Origin: Antribacter soli
Lineage (GTDB): Bacteria; Actinomycetota; Actinomycetes; Actinomycetales; Cellulomonadaceae
DNA length: 64,000 bases
Assembly (NCBI RefSeq): GCF_021568775.1
Contig: NZ_JAKGSG010000041.1
Location: 1-64,000 of the forward strand
Direction: 5' to 3'
Position 1 is the stretch's first letter; every line of letters starts with the position of its first letter. A program made the translations under genes and the position numbers. Of this stretch, positions 1 through 7,100 are shown piece after piece. The notes under the pieces were generated by a model. That model did not search any database and had not been told where the DNA came from. It saw nothing but the letters and a program-made list of their open reading frames with translations.

Positions 1-170
1 TCAACCAGCACAACCAGAAACCAGCCACAAAGCCAGCCCCCAGCCGCACCAGCCAAACGAGGACAAAAATTTGGCATTGACTATCAAGCACACTGTTGAG
101 TTCTCAAACAACCGACGCACACCGTCACGATCCCGAACCCTTCAAGGCCCAGAACCCCATCCGGGGCAAC
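1..170 (-). promoter_or_regulatory. rRNA operon leader (upstream of 16S)
   Basis: Read on the minus strand, this stretch resembles the leader that precedes 16S rRNA in actinobacteria. The boxA-like antitermination element TTGTTTGAGAACTCAACA lies at 112-94, followed by the familiar TGCTTGATAGTCAATGCC and a T-rich run near 70. A GCTGG-rich tail continues to the window edge. The 16S gene itself would start just left of position 1 and is not visible. Recognition is from memory of rrn leaders, not from an alignment. The window or contig probably ends here because rRNA operons are repeated. Confidence 0.75.
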
Positions 171-176
171 CTCTTC

Positions 177-205
177 AACTTACCAGAGTCGATCCCCTGC
201 CGCAA
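177..205 (-). promoter_or_regulatory. rRNA promoter, proximal
   Basis: On the minus strand a -35 box TTGCGG (205-200) is followed by a 17-nt spacer and a -10 box TAAGTT (182-177). It lies about 65 nt before the boxA-like element and points at the 16S leader. Predicted transcription start is near 170. Confidence 0.55.
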
Positions 206-396
206 CTCCCCGATCCGAAGATCAGTGAGTGGTGCCGCTCAGAATGTTGTCCAGCCCCATCCGAAGAGTGAGGAACCGACGCCGAGAGCGCCCTACCTCA
301 GAGATGGGATTCAGCCCCGGCCCGGCCACTCGCCTCCGGCGGCTCTAGCCACCGTCTGGTCTTCGTGTCCGTCCGCCCGTCGGGCTGACATCCAGA

Positions 397-426
397 ACAT
401 TACACAGGTTCCCGGGCCGGTGCCAA
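397..426 (-). promoter_or_regulatory. rRNA promoter, distal
   Basis: On the minus strand TTGGCA (426-421), an 18-nt spacer and TAATGT (402-397) form a good sigma-70-type promoter. It lies upstream of the proximal one and has the same direction. Multiple promoters in tandem are usual for rrn operons. Apart from these promoters and the leader I see nothing in 1-589; the short open frames there have no recognisable protein. Confidence 0.5.
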
Positions 427-589
427 CTCGGGTGGGGTGACGCCCGGCACACCTCGTCTGCGCAGGTCAGGACCCAGGTCGGACGCGGCCCGGGCCGCAG
501 GACGGCGACGCCAGGAACGCCACTCGGGACGACGCCCGGGACGGCGCGACGGAGGCGCACGCGCCCGGCCAGGGCGATAGGTTCGAGAG

Positions 590-1414
590 GTGATGTCGCA
601 GACCGAGGCGAGCTCCGCCGTCGTACGCCGTGCCACCCCCGACGACGCCGGCGAGACCGCCTGGCTCGCCGCTCTGACGTTCCCCCTCGCGTGCCCTCCC
701 GGCACGTCGCGCGAGTCCATGGCCGCGCACATCGCGCGCAAGCTGACGCCCGCCCACTTTCGGGCGTGGGCGTCGAGCCCGGAGCACGCCCTGCTCGTGG
801 CCGACGCCGGCACCGGGCTGCTCGGGTACGCCCTCGTCGCGCTCGGTGTGCCCGACGGCGAGGCCGAGGCCGCCGTCCTGCGCGAGGCGACCGGACTGCC
901 CGGCCCCTACACCGAGCTGTCGAAGATCTACGCACACCCGGAGGCGCTCGGCACGGGCGTCGCCGCCGGCCTCATGGCCGCGTCGATCGAGGCCGCGGCC
1001 GAGCTCGGGCCGGGGCTGCCCCTCTGGCTCGGGACGAACGGGGTCAACCAGCGGGCACAGGCCTTCTACCGCAAGCACGGGTTCGTGGTCGCGGGGAAGC
1101 GGACGTACGTGGTCGGGGGGGGGGGGGGGGCCCCGGGGGCGGGGCGGGGGGCGGCCCCCCCCCCCCCCCCCCGCCCCCCCCCCCCCCCCCCCGAGACCCG
1201 GCCCCATGGCCCCGGGTCTCCCTCAGGCCCCCTCGACCCAACCTCAGCCGCCCCGCCGGAGGACTACCCAGCGGCGGCTGAGGACTACTGCCCCGGCACC
1301 CCGCGCAGCACGGCGATCGCGTCGTGGCTGCGCTCGGCGTTGCCGAACGAGTCGACCCCGTTCGGTGGCTCGGCCACGCTCGCCGCGTTGTCCTGCTCCC
1401 AGATGCCGTGCTGA
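590..1414 (+). CDS. GNAT-family N-acetyltransferase (3' end corrupted)
   Basis: Residues 1-175 (to base 1114) read as a GNAT acetyltransferase: an N-terminal 'VRRATPDDAGETAWLAALTF' opening, a central acetyl-CoA loop 'EALGTGVAAGLM', and the closing 'NQRAQAFYRKHGF' helix. The substrate cannot be told. At 1115 the frame enters a G/C homopolymer tract. Everything after it (Gly/Pro runs, then sequence antisense to the next gene) is not credible protein, so the natural C-terminus, perhaps 10-20 residues, is lost. The start is GTG at 590 because a -10-like TAGGTT lies 6 nt before it, which suggests a leaderless mRNA. ATG at 593 is the alternative. The gene converges on the isomerase gene that ends at 1285. 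Confidence 0.7.
   Translation: MMSQTEASSAVVRRATPDDAGETAWLAALTFPLACPPGTSRESMAAHIARKLTPAHFRAWASSPEHALLVADAGTGLLGYALVALGVPDGEAEAAVLREATGLPGPYTELSKIYAHPEALGTGVAAGLMAASIEAAAELGPGLPLWLGTNGVNQRAQAFYRKHGFVVAGKRTYVVGGGGGAPGAGRGAAPPPPPRPPPPPPETRPHGPGSPSGPLDPTSAAPPEDYPAAAEDYCPGTPRSTAIASWLRSALPNESTPFGGSATLAALSCSQMPC
1115..1192. repeat. G/C homopolymer tract, probable artefact
   Basis: A run of 16 G, then CCCC and GGGGG, mixed G/C, then C runs of 18 and 19 broken by one G. It begins exactly where the GNAT reading frame should finish and abuts a 9-bp hairpin at 1193-1220. Such a sequence is typical of base-calling failure at a strong hairpin. A natural homopolymer cannot be excluded from the sequence alone. 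Confidence 0.7.
1193..1220. terminator. Hairpin between convergent genes
   Basis: GAGACCCGG (1193-1201) pairs perfectly with CCGGGTCTC (1212-1220) around a 10-nt loop. It lies between the GNAT gene and the convergent isomerase gene, so it may stop transcription from either side. There is no T-run. Confidence 0.4.
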
Positions 1415-2295
1415 CGCCCGGAGCCCGCGAGCGCCCCGAGGAACGACTGGAAGTCGATGTCGCCGGCGCCGAACTCGACGATCGAGTAGCCGGCGGCGGT
1501 GTCGGCGGCGCGCCCGTCCTTCAGGTGGAAGAGCGGGTAGCGCGACCGGTTGGCGAGCACGTAGTCCACCGGCTCGAACCCTGGGTAGCGGTGCTTGCCG
1601 ACGAACGCCCAGTACACGTCCATCTCGAAGAAGACGCTGTCCGGGTCGGTGTTCTGCAGGAACACGTCGTACAGGCGCACCTCGGGCTGGTCCGTGGCGA
1701 ACGCGAACTCGCCGTCGTGGTTGTGCTGGTAGAACTTCAGGCCGCGGGCCCGGGCCGCCTCGCCGAACCCGTTGAACTGCTCCGCCGCTGCCAGGTACGC
1801 CGCCACCGTCCTCGTGCCCGTGGGCGCGTTCGCCGTGCCGACGTGCGGCATGCCGAGCTCCTGGGCGATGTCGAGCTCACGCTCGAGGTTCGTGGCGAAG
1901 TCCCCGATGCCACGGTGCGAGCCGACGGCGCGCAGCCCGTTGTCCTCGAGGAGCTTGCGGATCTCGGCGATCGTGATCGGGCCCGTGCCCTGCGTGTACC
2001 CGGCGAACTCGACCTCGGCGTAACCCATCTGGGCGAGGCGCTCGAACACGGTCCGGAAGCCGAGCCCCTGCACCTTGTCGCGGATCGAGTAGAGCTGGAT
2101 GCCGAGCTTGCCCGGCGGGACGAGCCGTCGGCCCTGGCCCGCCGCGAGGGGGGCGCCGGCCGTCCCCGTAGCGGCCGCCCCCTCGAGGGCGGCCGCCGCC
2201 AGAGGCGCGGCGCCGAGCGTCGCAGCGCCCAGGGCCACGGTGGAGCTCGCAAGGCGCAGGAACGACCTGCGGCTCACGTCGGTGCTGTTGCTCAT
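1285..2295 (-). CDS. Secreted (Tat) sugar phosphate isomerase/epimerase-like TIM barrel
   Basis: 336 residues. The N-terminus has a twin-arginine signal (SRRSFLRLASST, then an Ala-rich segment to about residue 35), so the enzyme is exported folded. The body matches the xylose-isomerase-like TIM-barrel fold: 'GIQLYSIRDKVQGLG' on the first strand, 'VGSHRGIGDF', 'FYQHNHDGEFA' and 'FEMDVYWAF' with likely metal-binding His, Asp and Glu, and 'PLFHLKDGR' near the end. Such proteins isomerise or epimerise sugars or keto-sugars; the substrate is unknown. The start ATG at 2295 has AAGGAG 8 nt upstream; the longer open frame upstream overlaps the next gene. It is the last gene of the sugar locus. Export of an epimerase fits with the secreted ThuA/dehydrogenase protein nearby. 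Confidence 0.8.
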   Translation of the reverse strand: MSNSTDVSRRSFLRLASSTVALGAATLGAAPLAAAALEGAAATGTAGAPLAAGQGRRLVPPGKLGIQLYSIRDKVQGLGFRTVFERLAQMGYAEVEFAGYTQGTGPITIAEIRKLLEDNGLRAVGSHRGIGDFATNLERELDIAQELGMPHVGTANAPTGTRTVAAYLAAAEQFNGFGEAARARGLKFYQHNHDGEFAFATDQPEVRLYDVFLQNTDPDSVFFEMDVYWAFVGKHRYPGFEPVDYVLANRSRYPLFHLKDGRAADTAAGYSIVEFGAGDIDFQSFLGALAGSGRQHGIWEQDNAASVAEPPNGVDSFGNAERSHDAIAVLRGVPGQ

Positions 2296-2315
2296 GGTCG
2301 ATCTCCTTCGATCGT

Positions 2316-2337
2316 GCCGACGGCGGGCGCCGTCGGC
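2316..2337. terminator. Hairpin between the two isomerase genes
   Basis: GCCGACGGC (2316-2324) and GCCGTCGGC (2329-2337) form a perfect 9-bp stem with loop GGGC. It lies downstream of the gene ending at 2382 on the minus strand and just upstream of the Tat isomerase start. It may attenuate read-through into the last gene. Confidence 0.45.
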
Positions 2338-2381
2338 CTCAGCAGGTTGCCCGGCAGGCGGGCGGTGCGGTCGGGCGACCG

Positions 2382-3386
2382 TCAGGAACGCGTCGAGAAG
2401 GCCGCGTCGAACGCCGCCGCGGGGGCGTCGAAGGCGTGCTTGCGGACGAACTCGAGCGCCTCGGGTGCTCCGTCCAGCCGCTCCATCCCGGCGTCCTCCC
2501 ACTCGACCGAGATGGGACCGTCGTAGCCGATCGTGCTGAGCATCCGGAACGAGTCCTCCCACGGGACGTCGCCGTGGCCGGTGGAGACGAAGTCCCAGCC
2601 CCGGCGCGGGTCCGCCCAGGCGAGGTGCGACGAGAGCCGCCCGTTGCGGCCGTTCGTCATCCGCTTCTTCGTGTCCTTGCAGTCCACGTGGTAGATCCGG
2701 TCCTGGAAGTCCCACAGGAAGCTCACCGGGTCGAGGTCCTGCCACACCATGTGGCTCGGGTCCCAGTTGAGGCCGAAGGCCTCGCGGTGGCCGATCGCCT
2801 CGAGCGCGGCGACCGTCGTCCAGTAGTCGTAGGCGATCTCGCTCGGGTGGACCTCGTGGGCGAACCGGACGCCCACCTCGTCGAAGACGTCGAGGATCGG
2901 GTTCCAGCGGTCCGCGAAGTCCTGGTAGCCCGCGTCGACCATCGCCTGCGAGGCCGGCGGGAACATCGCCACGTACTTCCAGATCGACGAGCCCGTGAAC
3001 CCGACGACGGTCCGCACGCCCAGCCGTGCCGCCAGGCGGGCGGTGTTCTTCATCTCCTCCGCGGCACGCCGGCGCACGCCCTCGGGGTCGCCGTCACCCC
3101 AGACCACGTCCGGGAGGATGTCCCGGTGCCGCTGGTCGATCGGGTCGTCGCAGACCGCCTGGCCCTTGAGGTGGTTGGAGATCGCCCAGACCTTGAGCCC
3201 GTACCGCTCCAGCAGGTCGAGCCGGCCCTGGACGTACTCGTCGTCGTCCCAGCGCCACGGGTCCAGGTGGTCGCCCCAGCAGGCGAGCTCGAGCCCGTCG
3301 TAGCCCCAGCCGGAGGCAAGCCGGGCCACCTCCTCGAGCGGCAGGTCTGCCCACTGGCCGGTGAACAGGGTGATCGGTCGTGTCAT
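2382..3386 (-). CDS. Cytoplasmic sugar phosphate isomerase/epimerase (TIM barrel)
   Basis: 334 residues, no signal peptide. The fold is the AP-endonuclease-2/xylose-isomerase-like barrel: '[18 protein letters not shown]' on strand 1-2, '[16 protein letters not shown]' with a catalytic-type Glu and His, '[12 protein letters not shown]', '[12 protein letters not shown]', and a final '[11 protein letters not shown]' Glu. These positions match the metal ligands of the family. Close relatives act on myo-inositol, hydroxypyruvate or 3-keto-sugars; which applies here is not decidable by eye. The start ATG overlaps the upstream gene's TGA by 4 nt, so the two are probably translationally coupled. Confidence 0.82.
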   Translation of the reverse strand: MTRPITLFTGQWADLPLEEVARLASGWGYDGLELACWGDHLDPWRWDDDEYVQGRLDLLERYGLKVWAISNHLKGQAVCDDPIDQRHRDILPDVVWGDGDPEGVRRRAAEEMKNTARLAARLGVRTVVGFTGSSIWKYVAMFPPASQAMVDAGYQDFADRWNPILDVFDEVGVRFAHEVHPSEIAYDYWTTVAALEAIGHREAFGLNWDPSHMVWQDLDPVSFLWDFQDRIYHVDCKDTKKRMTNGRNGRLSSHLAWADPRRGWDFVSTGHGDVPWEDSFRMLSTIGYDGPISVEWEDAGMERLDGAPEALEFVRKHAFDAPAAAFDAAFSTRS

Positions 3387-4003
3387 CGTTCGTGATCCTC
3401 TCGGACTCGTCGGGTGCGAAGCAGGACGGCCGCCGCGAGCGCCGTCAGGAGGACTGCGCCGGCCACGAGGGCGGGGACGGCGGGCAGGGGGCCGCCGGAC
3501 CCCGCCGCGGCAGGGTCGTCCTGTGCCGCCCGGCCCACTCCAGCGGGGTCGGTGCCGGCCGCGGTGGCGGAGCCCGGGGCGAGGTCCGTCGTGGCCGGGT
3601 CCGGCGCGGGAAGCGGCGGGACGACGTCGGCCTGCGTCGACGCCTCGGCCTCCGCCGGGCCGGTGACCGTGGCGCGGAGGGTCCAGTGGCCCGCGCCGAG
3701 GATCCCCTCGGCGGACCGGTACCAGCCGACGCCCTCGGCGGCGGACGACAGGACGACAGGACCGACCGTCGAGCCGTCGTCGGCCACGGCGGTGACGGTG
3801 ACCTGGGCGGACTCCTCGACGGGGTGGCGGTCGGCGGCCCAGGTGAGCGACGCCGAGACGCCGCCCGCGCCATCTGTGCCGAGCGACACCTCGACGTCAC
3901 CCCCGTGGGCTGCCGCAGGGCCGGAAGCCGCCGCCGCGAGCGCCACCGTCAGCGTGAACGCCGCGGCGGCCAGGACCGCACCGCGGATCACGGCTCTCCA
4001 CAT
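3383..4003 (-). CDS. Secreted Ig-like protein with C-terminal membrane anchor
   Basis: 206 residues, not assigned to a named family. A signal peptide occupies about residues 1-35 (ending GPAAAHGG). An all-beta domain follows (about 36-125) with a CopC/Ig-like look ('[20 protein letters not shown]', '[13 protein letters not shown]'), then a Pro/Ala/Asp-rich linker. A transmembrane helix ([19 protein letters not shown]) precedes a basic tail at the end. The mature part probably sits outside the cell, tethered to the membrane. The start ATG at 4003 has AAGGAGG 7 nt upstream; the longer frame to 4102 crosses a hairpin. It lies between the giant ThuA protein gene and the cytoplasmic isomerase gene, so a role in the same exported pathway is likely but unproven. 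Confidence 0.7.
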   Translation of the reverse strand: MWRAVIRGAVLAAAAFTLTVALAAAASGPAAAHGGDVEVSLGTDGAGGVSASLTWAADRHPVEESAQVTVTAVADDGSTVGPVVLSSAAEGVGWYRSAEGILGAGHWTLRATVTGPAEAEASTQADVVPPLPAPDPATTDLAPGSATAAGTDPAGVGRAAQDDPAAAGSGGPLPAVPALVAGAVLLTALAAAVLLRTRRVREDHER

Positions 4004-4026
4004 GCTGTGCCTCCTTCGTCGTGGGT

Positions 4027-4065
4027 CCCTCGGCGCAGGACCGGAGCGCGCCCCTGCGCCGAGGG
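4027..4065. terminator. 13-bp perfect hairpin downstream of giant ThuA gene
   Basis: CCCTCGGCGCAGG (4027-4039) pairs perfectly with CCTGCGCCGAGGG (4053-4065) around a 13-nt loop. It follows the stop of the 5.6-kb gene ending at 4196 and precedes the next gene's ribosome site, so it may be a terminator or attenuator. No T-tract is present, as is common in GC-rich actinobacteria. Confidence 0.5.
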
Positions 4066-4195
4066 GTGCCGGCCGGAGCCGGCGGTACCGCGGGCGGGAC
4101 ACCGCCCCCGGTCGGACCGGGGCCTGGTCACGTACGGGCGCCTTCCGGCGTCCCGCCCGCGGCGTTCTGGCGGCGCCTCCGGGCGCCGCGGTCCG

Positions 4196-7100
4196 TCAGT
4201 CGCAGCTCACCTCCCCGACGGTGACCAGGAGCGTCGCCTTGCCCGAGGGACTCAGCACCCAGCCCGGGTCCGGGTCGAGGTCGACCCGCCGGTCGGGGGT
4301 CGCCGTGACGAGGTACTGCCCGGGAGCAAGGTCGCCGAGGTCGCCCGGCTTGCCCACCGCGGCGCCGTCGGCCCAGACGTGCACCGCGTAGCCCTTCACT
4401 CCGGGGACGCGGACGAGGGTCAGCACCGCGCCCGCGTCGCACGTCGCCGGGGCCAGCTCGACGGCCGGGGCCCGGTCGCAGCCGTAGCGCGCGATCGTGA
4501 CGACCAGCTCGGCGGTGCCCGCCTGGCCTGCCGTCCAGCCGTCCGGCAGGTCGAGCGTCCAGCCCTCCTCCGGCGTGGCCACGACGACGTACCGGCCCGG
4601 CGCGAGGTCGCCGAGGTCGGCGGGCTCCCCCGCCGGCTCCCCGTCGACCAGGCCCTGGACCGCGTACGACGCCACGCCCTGCGTCACGACCGGCCCGAGC
4701 GTGCCGCCGGCGCGGACGTTCGCGCCGGCCTCGTCGACCGTGCACGACGCCTGGACGACGTCGACCGCCGGCGTCGCGCGGAGCGGCTCCGGCGCGGCGA
4801 TCGTGAAGCGGACGGTCTCCCCGGTGACGGTCACGCCGCCGGCCGACGCGCGTAGCTCGACGACGTGCGCGCCCGGGGAGGTGACCACGAGCGGCGACGT
4901 GTACTCGGCCCAGCCTCCGCCGTCGACGTTCACCTCCCGGTACACCTGCGCGCCCGCGGGACCACCGGTCGCCGCGACGGTCACCGTGACCGGCCCCAGC
5001 CACGACCCTTCGGGGCCGTCCGGCTCCGACGGCGCGAGCGCGCCGGCGACCGCGAGCGGCGCGCCGCCGTCAACCACCCGGAAGTGGTCGAACGAGGCCG
5101 TGACGGCGGCGGTCTGCGCGCCGCCCAGCGCGTACAGGCCGACGCCCGCCCCGGCGACCGCCTGGTTCGTCACCGCCTCGGGCAGGTCGGTCCACGTCTC
5201 GCCGTCGGCGCTGTACGACGCCGTGAACGTCGTGCCCGAGCGCGACAGCCGCAGCCACCACGCCCCCGACGTCAGCCCTTCGGCGTTCGGCTGGGGGTTC
5301 TGCACGGTCCCGCCGACCTCGCTGCGCAGCTCGATCCGCCGGGTCGGCGCCTGGCCGGCCTGGTTGTCCGTGACGAGGTCGAGCTTCACGTAGTTGTCGT
5401 CGTCGCCGTACACGATCAGGCCGCCCTGGTGGTACTGACGGTCGAACGACGACCCGTCTACCCGCGTCTGCACCGTCCAGCCGCCGTCCGGCTGGTCCTG
5501 CAGCACGATGTTCGGCACGCCCGTGTTCCCGGACCCGTAGATGTCGGTCGGGGTCGTGTCGATCTGCAGGGAGCCGTCCGCGACGCGGAGCCCGTCCGGG
5601 TCGGGCCGGACGACGGACCACCGGCACCCGTCGAGCTCCGTCCCGCCGAACTCGTCGTCCGGGCCCGGCGCGGCCGCCGTGTCGTCGGGGGTGATGTGGA
5701 ACCAGTCGAAGCGGGCGTCCACCACCGGTGCCTGCGAGCCCGTCCCCGCGAGCGCCACCAGGCCGATCCGCGGGTCGGTCAGCCCGGCGAGCGACTTCGT
5801 CTCCGGCATGTCCGTGAACGTCAGCCCGTCCGCCGAGTAGGACGCCCGCAGGGACGTCCCGTCGGTGCTGGTGAACCGGACGTAGACGGTCGACGGGTAG
5901 CCGGCGCCCAGCGCCGCCGTGTTGGACGCCGCGACCTCGTTCGGCGCGCCGCCCGTCTCCCGGATGAACTGGAAGATGCGCGTGGCCGGGTCGGCCGGGG
6001 CCGAGCGGCCCTCGATCACCATCTTGGCGTAGTCGTCCGGACCGTCGTAGAGGAGCAGGCCGGCCTGCTGGTACCGGGCGTCGGCCTCGATCGTCAGCCG
6101 TGCGGTCGCGGTGAACGGGCCGTCGGGGAGGTCCTGCAGCACGACGTTCGGCACAGCCGTGTTGTTCGTGCCGTAGATGTCCGCCACGGTCGCCGGGACG
6201 ACCAGCTCGCCGTCGACGACCCGCAGGTTCTGGTCGCGGTCCAGCACCTCCCACCTGGCGGGGTCGAGGTCGGCGCCCGTGAAGTCGTCCGAGCGCCCGG
6301 AGAAGCAGAGCGCGGGCCCGCCGCTCCCGGAGCGGACGGTGACGGTCTCGTACCGGACCGAGTAGGCGCCGCGCGCGTCCGTGGCCCGGACCTGGAGCCG
6401 GTAGGTGCCCGGCTCCGTGTACGTGGTCGTGAACGTGCCCGTGCCGTCCTGGAAGCCTCCCCCGAGGCCGGCGTCCCAGGCGAGGGTGACGGCGTCGCCC
6501 TCGGCGTCGGTGGCCGCGGCGGACGCAGACACCACCAGGGGTGCCGTGCCGGAGAGCGGGTCGACCTCGAACGACGTGATCTCGGGCCGGACGTTCTCCG
6601 TGACGCCCCGCCCCTCGAACTCGAGCCAGTTCACGTTCACCTGGCCCGCGGTGTGGACGAGGTAGAGCGTGCCGCTGCCCGCGGGGACGTCGTGCAGCGC
6701 GGCCGTGACGTCGGTATAGGTCTGCCACGCGCCCGTAGCCGGGACTGTGACGCTCCCGATCTCGGGGCCGTCGGGAGCACCCCAGCGCAGCGAGATCGGC
6801 CCGCCACCGGACGGCGAGGCGGCGCGCAGGGTCACCGCGTCGACGCCGTCGAGCGAGACCGGCTCGTAGGCCCACCAGTCGTCGGTCTCGATGAACCCGA
6901 TGTTCTGCCCGCCCCCCGCGGTGTCCCCTGTGGTCTCGACGCGCACGCCCGGGTCGCCGCCACTCGTCGACCCGGCGAGGCGCCCGGTCGACGTGTAGAA
7001 CTCGGCCTGGACCAGCTTCGGCTGCAGGACCTGCAGGTCGTTGCCGGTGAGCGGCACGCCGGCCGCACCGCCGTCGTCGGCGTAGGAGCCCTCGATGACC

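Noticed and set aside
71-440. Short open frames at the left edge
   Set aside because: They overlap the rRNA leader and promoters, lack ribosome sites and show no protein-like composition.
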